Assembly (NCBI RefSeq): GCF_008831285.2
Contig: NC_045141.1
Coordinates: forward strand, 3,102,001 to 3,166,000
DNA length: 64,000 nucleotides
Reading direction: 5' to 3'
Source: Nymphaea colorata
Lineage: Eukaryota > Streptophyta > Magnoliopsida > Nymphaeales > Nymphaeaceae
The notes under the pieces were generated by a model. The model did not search any database and had not been told where the DNA came from. It was given only the letters and a program-made list of their open reading frames with translations. Numbering within the stretch: position 1 is the first letter of the stretch; the number at the start of each line of letters is the position of its first letter. Of this stretch, positions 60,301 through 63,960 are shown piece by piece. Both the position numbers and the translations under genes were made by a program.

Positions 60301-61462
60301 CTAAGGAAGTTCACTCTCAAACCATGCGTAACAAAAGTAAATGCTGCAATGGGTTATTGTTACAACTTGATATTATATGCTAGGACAAAAGATATGAAAG
60401 GTGCAGCCGCGACTGGAAACATGTTCACTTCCTACGCATTATTCCCAGGGGCACAATGGTCCCCTACATCATAAGCACGTGCTTCTTTCATTTCAATGAT
60501 AGTAGATATTACTTGATCTACGTTAACGGTAGAAAGCATCATATTATGCACCAGACTGTAACTTTCTCAGTTTATCCCACTTAATCAGAATAAGCGACTG
60601 CCCTAAATCACTTCTACAAGTTCCCAAAACCCAATTACCAATACCCTCCCCTAAATAATGGACAACTACCACTCTGAGAAACATGCTGCCTTAATGTCGA
60701 TCAAAGGCACACGCCTCTGCAATGAAATAGTCAACAGACAAAAAAGAAATCAGGCATGACAGGACCAACCACTCCATGATTCCGAAGGCAGCAAATTTCA
60801 TAATCCTAATCTTATAGACGCCCTAAACACGCCCTAAACAGCAAGTCTGCAAAGGACTGGCCCAATTCCGGCGGTGAATAATCTCATATCCGCAGAACCA
60901 ATCATCCACAATGTAACCAACACTTCAGCCAGAATTCACAGTTTAAGTGGGCATGATATCCAGAAAAGCGCACACAAATAACCATCCTAAATGGGGGCCT
61001 ATCAGAGAATCTGTCAAGCATATGCAAAAATACCCAGCAAACTCGAGAATCTTGTCACATACAATGGTTCATGGCATAAGAGTACTCCGTGACCCCATAG
61101 AATCACACGTACAAAGAGGAAACTCCTGTTATAATTAGACCACAGCTATTTCAAGCCCTATTTCTAAATTTTGACACCGAACACAAGCGAAAGCAAATGA
61201 GAAAACAAAGAGGAGAAGAGGGATAAAAAAAATACTCTAGTGTTCGACCGAAAGTATTTATTAAAGGAAAATCAGAGTATGTCCGAGAGAAAAAAAAAAG
61301 GAGGGAAAAAAGAAAATTGAGATGGGGAAAGAAGCGAATAAAACAGTCGGGAGATGAATTCGAAGTAAAGAAGAAGAAGACGACCTTGAGGGCTTCTTCA
61401 CCCTGGGGACGCTTAAATCGCTCGGCTTTCTTCCTGAACGACTCATCCTTCTCTGCTTCCAT
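6375..61462 (-). CDS. CENPO: Centromere protein O (CENP-O/Mcm21), 12 exons, very long introns
   Basis: CENP-O is a subunit of the constitutive centromere-associated network; with CENP-P, -Q and -U (yeast Mcm21 with Ctf19, Okp1 and Ame1) it links centromeric nucleosomes to the outer kinetochore. Exons (minus): 61462-61385, 57918-57882, 57788-57740, 56608-56538, 42573-42515, 37224-37129, 37036-36979, 31346-31210, 30490-30434, 7562-7465, 6746-6544, 6451-6375. All introns are GT-AG, and the 1,020-nt sum is a single frame of 339 residues ending in TAA. Residues about 27-80 are charged and helical (a likely coiled coil). The rest matches the Cenp-O domain, with landmarks NGEQWNDGLLATIRERVHME, KFIDYVG, YVDRREQ, IEFVIDDLDCKVTVSLRY and VLPTR. 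The start ATG lies in AAGAATGGA context. Identity rests on recalled family motifs, not a search. The first exon junction (GTCGTC donor) is the least certain. Confidence 0.9.
6544..6746 (-). CDS. CENPO: CENP-O exon 11 (residues 247-315)
   Basis: The largest exon (203 nt). Acceptor TTACACAG, donor GTGCAG. It encodes KVTVSLRYGDLVSVLPTR and THLAFAEEALRTLGLPE of the second RWD-like half. Confidence 0.92.
6747..7464 (-). other. CENP-O intron 10, no recognised insertion
   Basis: A 718-bp AT-rich intron with ordinary splice sites. Short reverse open frames in it are chance. Confidence 0.6.
7465..7562 (-). CDS. CENPO: CENP-O exon 10 (residues 215-247)
   Basis: Acceptor ATCTGCAG, donor GTGGGT. It encodes VRLLKELYRNEIGELYHSLS and IEFVIDDLD, and ends in phase 2 so that the split TG|C codon restores a conserved Cys. 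Confidence 0.9.
8290..9059 (+). pseudogene. hAT transposase (element A), 5' part with BED finger
   Basis: The frame contains NKEVHKDAPLGHKIQSDHC and IIRMKHHFVGTHCHVAP, the pattern of the BED zinc finger that opens plant hAT transposases, followed by an acidic linker. It ends at FQFQAMADAIASIG where a copia element is inserted; the frame resumes at 27117. A stop follows HVAP and others come later, so it is dead. The left terminal repeat of the element was not found. Confidence 0.7.
9060..9226 (+). repeat. 5' LTR of the 18-kb copia element
   Basis: Starts TGTTGGAAGATAAATTTAGG and ends CCAAATGACA, directly before the primer site. It is about 100 bp shorter than its partner because of an internal deletion. 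Confidence 0.85.
10085..10635 (+). pseudogene. Copia pol fragment: pre-integrase and integrase
   Basis: Contains LHLRLGHSSFNKLRQLCP (pre-integrase His/Cys region), IVDDFSR of the integrase core and a degraded form of the NGVAERKNRH region (ESPNERKHRHLLDVA). Stops and shifts are present. The sequence is cut at 10643 by a hAT insertion and continues at 23504. Confidence 0.75.
12027..12052. repeat. TC microsatellite in gypsy LTR
   Basis: A (TC)n run in a CT-rich stretch (11630-12055) that yields spurious Ser/Leu/Pro-rich frames. Confidence 0.8.
12479..12733 (+). repeat. 5' LTR of the young copia element
   Basis: 255 bp, TGTTGAAGTATG...TTTCTACA, next to the primer site. It differs from the 3' LTR at two sites. 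Confidence 0.93.
13399..16922 (+). pseudogene. Copia pol (protease, integrase, RT, RNase H), broken
   Basis: Domains in order: protease with WIIDSGATHHMTGDP (near 13625), pre-integrase WHERLGHLPF (near 14041), integrase core FIDDYSRNT (near 14281) and NGVAERKNR (near 14510), reverse transcriptase with MYQLDVKNAFLNGDL (near 15678) and VYVDDMIVTG (near 15936), and RNase H with YSDADWAGCIDTRRSTSGYC (near 16440) ending QLEGEC. It is damaged by a shift near 14215, stops near 14409-14455, TGA at 15439, and a small tandem duplication near 16155 that shifts the frame before RNase H. Confidence 0.88.
16917..17171 (+). repeat. 3' LTR of the young copia element
   Basis: 255 bp, TGTTGAAGTATG...TTTCTACA, following the polypurine tract and followed by the CCTAT duplication. 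Confidence 0.93.
17633..18085. mobile_element. hAT MITE, CTATGTCACA family
   Basis: 453 bp with an exact ACCTTGAG 8-bp duplication on both sides. Ends CTATGTCACATAGGTACGGG and ...ACCCATGTGACTTAG. It carries subterminal ggtacgggt repeats and a TA run at 17711-17738. Closely similar throughout to the copy at 55104. Confidence 0.9.
21113..22428. mobile_element. hAT element of the CTATGTCACA family carrying a host gene fragment
   Basis: 1,316 bp, ends CTATGTCACACGGGTGCGG and ...CCATGTGACATAG, flanked by CCCGAGAA and CCCGTGAA (8 bp, one mismatch). It sits in the BED-finger region of hAT element B. No transposase is inside; instead it carries a reverse-strand piece of a GH81 glucanase gene plus GC-rich sequence and beta-repeat-like ggatacgg motifs at the right end. 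This is the Pack-type arrangement. Confidence 0.88.
21395..21850 (-). pseudogene. Captured C-terminal fragment of endo-1,3-beta-glucanase (GH81)
   Basis: The minus frame reads VGVLWSNKIESGLWFAPAEW, ECRLSIQMLPILPITEVLFS, FVKQLVNWVVPVLGRDGVGE, GWKGFSNAMEAIYDKE and GNSLTNLLCWAYSRRN. This is the conserved C-terminal part of plant GH81 endo-1,3-beta-glucanases, which cleave callose-type glucans. About 125 residues are open; the N-terminal two thirds and catalytic core are absent. It lies wholly within a hAT element, so it is a captured copy rather than a gene in place. Confidence 0.78.
23504..25682 (+). pseudogene. Copia pol fragment: integrase end, reverse transcriptase, RNase H
   Basis: From 23504 the frame resumes with a degraded WRDAILTTCYLIN-like motif, then SIKCVFLGY near 23670. 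The reverse transcriptase begins near 24230 (KAMEEEMEALVSQGTWDL) and carries IVYVDDIILTS near 24770; RNase H runs from about 25100 (SDADYASSVDDRKSTTGFC) to 25682. There are many stops and frameshifts. Confidence 0.8.
25781..26153. mobile_element. hAT MITE, CTATGTCACA family
   Basis: 373 bp, flanked by exact GTTTTAAT duplications (25773-25780 and 26154-26161). Ends CTGTCACATGGGTGCGGG and ...TCTGTGTGACTTAG. It contains a TA/TG microsatellite at 25856-25915. Confidence 0.88.
25856..25915. repeat. (TA)n(TG)n microsatellite
   Basis: About 30 bp of TA followed by about 28 bp of TG inside the MITE. Confidence 0.9.
26259..26761. mobile_element. MITE with TAGGGCTGTTCA terminal repeats
   Basis: 503 bp with terminal inverted repeats TAGGGCTGTTCA / TGAACAGCCCTA-like, flanked by AAAGCAGA on both sides (8 bp, hAT size). 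The interior is dense in ctcgagctcg / actcgaactcg motifs in both orientations, so it could fold into a long imperfect hairpin. Confidence 0.8.
26851..27116 (+). repeat. 3' LTR of the 18-kb copia element
   Basis: Starts TGTTGGAAGATAAGTTTAGG after a polypurine tract and ends CCAAACGACA. It is the fuller copy (266 bp). Confidence 0.85.
27117..27892 (+). pseudogene. hAT transposase (element A), 3' part
   Basis: This continues the frame broken at 9059 by the copia element. It reads LDLNVVTPSVEGKFLDAMVKE, then MADGWTDTQSITLVNFLIYC (DUF659-type hAT catalytic region), WSPCATHCVNLMLQD, and an acidic end EPWVEEEPTKIFEDDDLQ. The hATC dimerisation part is deleted and there are several stops. It joins copia sequence abruptly near 27893. 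Confidence 0.75.
27893..28870 (+). pseudogene. Copia fragment: reverse transcriptase end and RNase H
   Basis: Starts abruptly with LLLYVDDMIIIGSDEGAIK (near 27905) and continues in broken frames to RNase H motifs (RYSTTGFCVFLGDSLICW near 28430, a KHIE-type motif near 28690). Ends near a purine-rich tgatggggg at 28855. It is unrelated to the copia element that ends at 27116 and is full of stops. Confidence 0.7.
28942..29628. mobile_element. hAT-like element, CAATGTTAT family
   Basis: 687 bp, ends CAATGTTATCC and ...ACAACATTG, flanked by GCTCACAT and GCTCACGT (8 bp, one mismatch). The left subterminal region is packed with palindromic cgtacgatacg motifs. The AT-rich interior matches the copy at 53245 in inverted orientation. 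Confidence 0.75.
29937..29968. repeat. TA microsatellite
   Basis: An uninterrupted (TA)n run in intron 9 of CENP-O. Confidence 0.85.
30126..30339. repeat. Tandem duplication of about 105 bp
   Basis: Two diverged copies (about 30126-30225 and 30235-30339) share 'tccctattttg', 'cttaaggcaatgt', 'tgtgattg.ttgggg' and 'acacgtcttagt.tactcat'. Located in intron 9, close to exon 9. Confidence 0.75.
30434..30490 (-). CDS. CENPO: CENP-O exon 9 (residues 196-214)
   Basis: Acceptor TGTTGCAG, donor GTAACT, phase 0. It encodes KFIDYVGDCLQGYVDRREQ. The next intron, 22,871 bp, holds the deepest transposon stack in the window. Confidence 0.92.
30491..31209 (-). other. CENP-O intron 8 with an AT microsatellite
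   Basis: A 719-bp intron. Its only distinct feature is a (TA)n run of about 40 bp at 30557-30599. Confidence 0.6.
30557..30599. repeat. TA microsatellite
   Basis: About 40 bp of (AT)n in intron 8. Confidence 0.85.
31210..31346 (-). CDS. CENPO: CENP-O exon 8 (residues 150-195)
   Basis: Acceptor CATTGCAG, donor GTACAT. It encodes a 45-residue block with YYCVLESRSFLEKM and VSEHTVPFFIPI, the best recognised stretch of the family. Confidence 0.92.
31790..32086 (-). repeat. Probable solo LTR, reverse orientation
   Basis: On the minus strand it begins TGTTGGATCTAATCTGATCC at 32086 and runs through CT-rich leader-like sequence. The other end is not sharply defined, and no duplication could be confirmed. 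Confidence 0.4.
32087..32896. other. Intron 7 sequence, nothing recognised
   Basis: A weak, Pro/Ser-rich frame at 32301-32519 has no known match. The rest is T-rich. Confidence 0.4.
32897..33110 (+). repeat. 5' LTR of the non-autonomous element
   Basis: 214 bp, ends GTGGCAAATA just before the primer site. Confidence 0.8.
33251..35175 (+). pseudogene. Unrecognised coding-like interior of the non-autonomous LTR element
   Basis: Open frames of 197 codons (33251-33844) and 204 codons (34409-35023) lie between the LTRs, with a further 78 codons at 34939-35175 in another frame. The first is charged and Gln/Glu-rich, a composition seen in gag-like leaders. The second includes FHSEGYKVDLAMASLRYLEG and LVESGNDEHYLTRWLEKFSA and looks like a fragment of a soluble protein, not of a retroelement polyprotein. 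I cannot name it. It may be host sequence captured by the element. Confidence 0.4.
35578..35792 (+). repeat. 3' LTR of the non-autonomous element
   Basis: 215 bp, ends GTGGCAAACA. It has one extra C near its end relative to the 5' copy and a few substitutions. Confidence 0.8.
36100..36470 (+). pseudogene. Copia RNase H end, fragment
   Basis: Reads degraded LYSCDNQSAIN-like sequence, then IEIDQRFIR and VVICLPKD/MFTKGL-type sequence to CMVKDHVQLG, the usual end of copia pol before the 3' LTR. Broken by stops; no LTR pair found. Confidence 0.6.
36979..37036 (-). CDS. CENPO: CENP-O exon 7 (residues 131-150)
   Basis: Acceptor GTTATCAG, donor GTAATC. It encodes VICCLEGARIGIQYRTSFAG, a hydrophobic core segment of the first RWD-like fold. 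A 5,632-bp intron follows. Confidence 0.9.
37129..37224 (-). CDS. CENPO: CENP-O exon 6 (residues 99-130)
   Basis: Acceptor ATAATCAG, donor GTACAT, phase 0 on both sides. It encodes VHMEADRKNMPGH, then a basic stretch ending TTYKVGNK. A 92-bp intron separates it from exon 7. Confidence 0.9.
37671..37815 (+). repeat. Truncated copia LTR (family of the 43977 element)
   Basis: Begins TGTTAGAATATCTTG and follows the 43977 LTR through 'gggaaccgggtctggatatggacccgg' and the 'tggctcggtaccctaggcgggc' region, then stops at a junction with gypsy LTR sequence. Confidence 0.75.
37816..38675 (+). repeat. Gypsy LTR fragment (3' part), copy 1
   Basis: Matches the 3' portion of the solo LTR ending at 19741, including 'ggttttggcggacccg' and the end 'gtcaaaaggtcgaggtgtgaca'. 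It contains a local duplication of about 55 bp (37820-37920). Confidence 0.75.
38752..39845 (+). repeat. Gypsy LTR fragment (3' part), copy 2
   Basis: Second copy of the same 3' LTR region, from 'ccctcgtgtggaggcaattgg' to 'gggttgagatgtgata'. It abuts a reverse copia fragment at 39846. Only about 75 bp separates it from copy 1. Confidence 0.75.
39918..40469 (-). pseudogene. Copia pol fragment: protease end, pre-integrase, integrase start
   Basis: 184-codon frame with MLNKFLVHNTLHVPHLPL, CKLIFSTNHCVLQDLV, WHERLGRLPFRVLKQLFPD and CHLAKRD, then FVTFIDDYSHN. It aligns along its length with the pol of the 12479 element. Confidence 0.8.
41746..41984 (-). repeat. 5' LTR of the reverse copia remnant
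   Basis: 239 bp; the outer end is set at TGTATGACTAGG by analogy and may be a few bases off. Confidence 0.65.
42515..42573 (-). CDS. CENPO: CENP-O exon 5 (residues 79-98)
   Basis: Acceptor TGTGTAG, donor GTATGG. It encodes ELHLNGEQWNDGLLATIRER, the conserved entry into the Cenp-O domain. It stands alone, 14.0 kb from exon 4 and 5.3 kb from exon 6. Confidence 0.9.
42672..42888. mobile_element. Possible small hAT MITE, CTATGTCACA family
   Basis: Starts CTATGTCAGGTGTGTGC and ends TCTCGACATAG, resembling the family termini. The 8-bp flanks do not match, so this is tentative. Confidence 0.3.
43977..44258 (+). repeat. 5' LTR of the full-length copia element
   Basis: 282 bp, TGTTAGAATATCACG...GTGTTTCTACA, directly before the primer site. 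Confidence 0.95.
44537..45301 (+). CDS. Copia gag (nucleocapsid) of the 43977 element
   Basis: Open from ATG at 44537 (MAAEMTPKSENVPVQVTSIR) to TGA at 45299-45301, 254 residues. It contains LNKDNYLSWSAALEIGI, the UBN2-type gag region, and ends in the CCHC knuckle CSHCNKLGHSVDFC. The TGA sits in the place where the frame would otherwise run into protease, so it is probably a mutated sense codon rather than the natural gag end. The protein could still be made as gag alone. Confidence 0.82.
   Translation: MAAEMTPKSENVPVQVTSIRLNKDNYLSWSAALEIGITSRGRLPYITGEKLAPSKTDPSWASWALEDSQVKVWIISFVSADIQPLILRKSTSYDMWTVLARMYGRKKRVLCTYQIKRSIYSLKQGDLSVASFYAALKTKWEELDYHVNDDWNCGSGHALYWQKEWMDRTFIFLGGLRDEFESIRSQILNCDETPGIEEVYARVKSEEQRRQEMHIDSSHGSSPSAFVSRAPGTGQRPVRRCSHCNKLGHSVDFC
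45302..48790 (+). pseudogene. Copia pol of the 43977 element (protease, integrase, RT, RNase H)
   Basis: In frame with gag: protease WIVDGGATHHMTGDP (near 45559), pre-integrase WHERLGHLPF (near 45973), integrase core LIDYYSR and DNARE, NGVAERKNRH (near 46439), reverse transcriptase with MNQLDVKNAFLNGHLEEEVY (near 47563) and VYVDDIIVTGDDEE (near 47818), and RNase H (FDADWTGCTDTRRSTTGYC near 48310) ending KLEGEC. Stops at 46070, 46157, 46625, 46988 and 48410, and frameshifts near 46985 and 48215. The protease DSG motif reads DGG, a likely loss of activity. Confidence 0.9.
48785..49066 (+). repeat. 3' LTR of the full-length copia element
   Basis: 282 bp. The pol stop codon (TAG at 48788-48790) lies inside its first bases. 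Confidence 0.95.
49225..49646. mobile_element. hAT MITE, CTATGTCACA family
   Basis: 422 bp, ends CTACGTCACACAGGTGCAC and ...TATCATGACATAG. The flanks CTAACGAG and CAAACGAA agree at six of eight positions. A CA/TA microsatellite fills 49490-49570. It lies in the gypsy remnant. Confidence 0.7.
49490..49572. repeat. TA/CA microsatellite
   Basis: Alternating tatg, taca and (CA)n blocks. Confidence 0.8.
50511..50729 (-). repeat. LTR, reverse orientation, related to the 32897 element
   Basis: On the minus strand it starts TGTTAGATACC and ends GGGGCTTACA. The upstream (right) flank has 'cttgaggacaaggcg' and a purine-rich 'gatgggagaagta', close to the polypurine region of the 32897 element ('cttgagggcaaggcg', 'aaatgggggagta'). 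This suggests the 3' LTR of a minus-strand element rather than a solo LTR. Its 5-bp flanks do not match. Confidence 0.6.
50835..52145 (-). pseudogene. KEA3: Intronless fragment of plastid K+ efflux antiporter gene KEA3
   Basis: KEA3 is a CPA2 K+/H+ antiporter of thylakoid membranes. The minus strand reads ADEAVVIGAVLSLSSSAFVL, EKGELPTRF, GILLLQDIAVAPLLVILPLL, LGFSDTLGAFLAGALLAETN, SIDMQLLFREWPNVLSLLGG, ELNKLLILVILSMALTPFLN, FDAIDPVVIVGFG, and after a solo LTR insertion MGQVLANFLSTPL and GWPYVAFDIDPNVVKAARKL. This covers the antiporter core and the start of the KTN/TrkA-N NAD-binding domain. No introns interrupt roughly 300 codons, unlike plant KEA genes, so it derives from mRNA. Frameshifts near 51790 and 51500 and a short insertion near 51640 make it inactive. 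Confidence 0.85.
50987..51229 (+). mobile_element. Solo copia LTR inside the KEA3 pseudogene
   Basis: 243 bp, TGTTGAAGCATG...GTTTCTACA, of the same family as the LTRs at 12479 and 16917. An exact TGTCC target duplication (50982-50986 and 51230-51234) shows it is a complete insertion reduced to one LTR. It splits the KEA3 frame in the GFG|MGQVLA region. Confidence 0.92.
52146..53000 (-). pseudogene. Copia reverse transcriptase fragment
   Basis: Reads GSKWVYKLKYKPDGSIDRYK, ARVVARGFTQQYGKNYDETF, LYQLNVKNAFLHGFLKEEVY, LYGLKQASRSWFDRFS, the catalytic LLIYVDDIVLTG (near 52535), then GVELDRKDDILTITQHKYTL and AVNQVSQFMHTPT, where it stops at the KEA3 junction. One frameshift lies near 52430. Confidence 0.85.
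53245..54274. mobile_element. hAT-like element, CAATGTTAT family
   Basis: 1,030 bp, ends CAATGTTATCAC and ...GGATAACATTG, with an exact GAACATAT duplication (53237-53244 and 54275-54282). The right subterminal 150 bp is a dense array of cgtatcgtacgatacg palindromes. A minus-strand acidic frame (54052-53690: WRKKLEEEQSVILDDLEDDL) lies inside and may be a transposase or captured exon piece. Confidence 0.8.
54281..54317. repeat. TA microsatellite
   Basis: (AT)n at the right edge of the nested element. Confidence 0.85.
55104..55573. mobile_element. hAT MITE, CTATGTCACA family
   Basis: 470 bp, flanked by exact CCTGAGCT duplications (55096-55103 and 55574-55581). Begins CCATTTCACATAGGTACG and ends ACCCATGTGACTTAG. 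Its interior is very close to the MITE at 17633. It sits flush against a second CTATGTCACACGG end at 55582. Confidence 0.9.
55582..55640. mobile_element. Left terminus of another CTATGTCACA-family element
   Basis: Reads CTATGTCACACGGCAAAAAG and continues into 'ctgcacctgtg'. No right terminus with a CCTGAGCT flank was found within intron 4, so only the end is annotated. Confidence 0.45.
56155..56362 (-). repeat. Candidate 5' LTR of the reverse copia remnant
   Basis: 208 bp between TGTTAGTAATAATAG and ATCGCAACA on the minus strand, with a primer-site-like motif beside it. Partner LTR not found. Confidence 0.45.
56538..56608 (-). CDS. CENPO: CENP-O exon 4 (residues 55-79)
   Basis: Acceptor GTTGTAG, donor GTAAGC. 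It encodes DSDKVTSERLRKEFDDALSA, continuing the predicted coiled coil. The following intron is 13,964 bp and is filled with transposons. Confidence 0.88.
56881..57427. repeat. Tandem duplication of about 120 bp, second copy interrupted by a MITE
   Basis: Copy 1 is 56881-57001; copy 2 is 57002-57082 plus 57385-57427. They share 'catctgggagaccag', 'actgaaactatcaa', 'gaatctaaccatg' and 'aatgccaccca'. Located in intron 3 of CENP-O. Confidence 0.8.
57083..57376. mobile_element. hAT MITE, CTATGTCACA family, in CENP-O intron 3
   Basis: 294 bp, exact CACACAAG duplications (57075-57082 and 57377-57384). Ends CTATGTCACCACGGTACG and ...TATGTGCCATAG. Confidence 0.92.
57740..57788 (-). CDS. CENPO: CENP-O exon 3 (residues 39-55)
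   Basis: Acceptor CTCTGCAG, donor GTATCT. It encodes SNILKKHEQLSDRLTR, an amphipathic helical segment. The phase-1 and phase-2 junctions fit the neighbouring exons exactly. Confidence 0.85.
57882..57918 (-). CDS. CENPO: CENP-O exon 2 (residues 27-39)
   Basis: A 37-nt exon behind a TTTTGTGCAG acceptor and before a GTAAGG donor. It encodes EADFRLDTTRAR and ends in phase 1. The next intron is only 93 bp. Confidence 0.8.
57919..61384 (-). other. CENP-O intron 1, no recognised gene
   Basis: Intron of 3,466 bp, AT-rich. I find no transposase, reverse transcriptase or LTR pair. The short open frames here (for example 58423-58638 and 59893-60135) resemble nothing I know. A stretch near 60170-60300 has an LTR-like look but no partner. 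Confidence 0.6.
61385..61462 (-). CDS. CENPO: CENP-O exon 1 (residues 1-26)
   Basis: Starts with ATG at 61462-61460 and encodes a basic, charged N-terminus beginning MEAEKDESFRKK. It ends in phase 0 at AAG before a weak GTCGTC donor. The intron that follows is 3,466 bp. This exon is the least conserved part and could differ in the real transcript. Confidence 0.75.
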
Positions 61463-61660
61463 TCTTTTTTATGGTGGCCTTGGCGCTCCGCTTCCCTTCT
61501 CGGGGAAAGAAAAGGAAGTATTCCCCGAGAGCTCTACCCAGACGTAGCCGCACAGCGTCAAACAGCTTCACAAATCTGTAATTAGCAGCTTTGTTTATAG
61601 CGTAGGCTATCAAAGCTCGACCCGACCGTTGATTTTAATCTTATGGGGGTGTTGGGTGGA
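61463..61660 (-). promoter_or_regulatory. Probable CENP-O promoter and 5' leader
   Basis: Lies directly upstream of the CENP-O ATG. On the minus strand a TATA-like CTATAAACAA sits at 61600-61591, and TCAACGGTC, containing the AACGG core of plant mitosis-specific activator sites, sits at 61632-61624, about 165 bp before the ATG. Such sites drive G2/M expression, which would suit a kinetochore gene. Only the core matches, and no transcription start can be read from sequence alone. Confidence 0.4.
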
Positions 61661-62400
61661 CGTATATTTTGTTGGGTGCGCAATATTTTTCGTCAATTTC
61701 TTAGATGCCTTCACCGGACGGTCCATAGTCGTTTATTAATTTTTACATGTATCTTACCTTTGTAGGAATGACTTTATACAGCTAATTGATGGCCTCTCAT
61801 TAGCCAAAAAGCGATGCTCTTCCCTCCTTTGTTAAAGTGTGCTTTAGAAACCACCAAGAAAAAAAAACGTTATTCTCTCCTTGGTCCGAAGCATATTTTG
61901 GAAACCTCCTTTAGGAAGGGGGGAAACCTACCTGCATTTTTGTTCATTCATTGGTGGTAGGTTAATATGTTGCATATTCATGTCAATGTTTCAACATGTC
62001 AACATTATGACATTGATGAAGCTTACTTTAGATGGTCCATTAGAAGTCCCATATTAGGCACGAGCACAGTTAAAATTAGATTGAAAAACAATATTAACAA
62101 GTAAAAATAATATCCCAATTGATGTCAGTGTCATAACATCAAACTGCTAACTCTAAGTTTTTAATTGTGATTGCAGATTGGTTTGTTAATTGATAACAAA
62201 ATGTTAAGTTTATATGCCATTGATGTATGATTTTTTATCACGGTTTTGGGTGTAGAATTATATAGCGATCCTATTCCATGTCATGAAGATAAGCCTTTTT
62301 TTTAGATGATAGAGACAATGAGTTGCATTTCGCAACATCAATATGGTTGAAGTTTTGCCTTTGATTTGTTTGTTGTAATTGAGGAAGATGACTAGCATAA
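61661..62400. other. Upstream intergenic sequence, nothing recognised
   Basis: AT-rich, no coding frame of note on either strand. Confidence 0.5.
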
Positions 62401-63960
62401 GATGTCACACATTGCAGCCAATGTTACTTTATCAGCATCAGATATAGAATTATTCCTAAAACAATTCGAAAATGCAATTCTAGATATTGATTATAGCATA
62501 GGGGATGAAATTTCAAACATGGATTAGTTAGTTAAAGGTGTACGAGAAATACAAATTACAGATAGATTTTATTATGTAGGTGATTATTTTGTCGGTGTAC
62601 CCAACAGAGAAACAACTAAAACAATGTACATGGAGCAAATAAAAATACTTCAATAGATTCAAGCATGCATGAACGATGACAACAATTATGTAACATGGTA
62701 TGGACAGTTGTTCAATCAAAGATAAACCATTAGTACCTTAACAATGATCATGTATTTGACAACATAATGGTGATCAATGCTCACCAATGACGTTTTCCCC
62801 AGTTTGTAGCATGAAAATCATTTTATTATGAGATGGTACAAGGTTTGGCTTGTTTGTTTTCACAGTTGACTAAGGCAATGAATGAGATGCACTCACAAAT
62901 AGTGTTGACAAATGTGGTCAATTTGATTGCAGTAGCCTCAACATATGTATGGCCAAATACACATCAACATCTTTGCTTATGCCATATATTTCAAAATGCA
63001 TCAAAGAATATAGGGCCAATGGGAGTTCTATGTTAAATGGGTACATTTAAAAGTGCATGTTGAAGTTGCAAGATGGAAGTCTTTCCTATTGCCATGAAAG
63101 AAAATGATTGATTAATACTAGTTATAGGACAATAGTTGGTTGGAGAGGTTATACAATAACAAAAGGAAGTGGGCGTGGACATATGGCTAATTGTATTTAT
63201 ATGGAGACATGATTAGCATGCAAAGGGTTGAGAGTATTCTTGCTACCTCTAAGAAAAATCTCTACTCATGTTTAATGCTTTCCAATTTTGTGAACAATAT
63301 AAGTTGCTACTGCCAGATCGGTCGCTCAAGATCTTTGGGGTGGAGAATCTTAGATACAATAAGCTATAAATAGATTGCAAAGAATTGTCAATTGTTCCAA
63401 TGATGATTGATATAAAAGTGTTGATGCAGAAGGTAGACATGCACACCATTATGTTTGAATAAATGAAAATTGAATTTGTTGAAATTATTGGCAATCCACT
63501 TGCATAATTTCATGCAAGGACAATGTGCTTATATATCAAGTCGAGATCTGCATTGTGACACAAAATAAAGCAAGTGATGTCGTGTAATGCTTGTGCAAAA
63601 CATTCAAATTTAGTTGTACTCCTTGTTAGCATATCTTGAAGGTGTTGAAGCAAGAGAATGCCAATGAGCTATTGGCACAAGGTGTACTACAATACTGGAT
63701 CAACAATGCTAAGATTCAATTGATGGGCATCACTAAGGGGAAAATAATGAAAGATGTCTCATCACATCCCACTGCCAACATTTATGTTGCTCCTTAATGC
63801 ATGCTGCCAAAATTGCATAAAAAAATGTAAATGTACTAACACATAGTAGAGGTTTAGGAGAAGGTATTGATGACCATTTTACCCCTTTAATGTGCTGATT
63901 TTCTCAGATGCAAAGGCCAAAGATCACATAGTCACAAATTTTGTAATCCAAATGTTAAGC
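62400..63960 (+). pseudogene. FAR1/MULE-type transposase remnant
   Basis: The plus strand reads LTKAMNEMHSQI, then TYVWPNTHQHLCLCHIFQNA near 62940-63000, the 'P.T.HRLC.WHI.QNA' signature of Mutator-derived transposases and FAR1/FHY3 proteins, and later YLYGDMISMQRVESI near 63200, matching the 'ST.RSES' region. Stops and frame changes are frequent. It lies upstream of CENP-O in the opposite direction and may run past the window edge. Confidence 0.65.
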
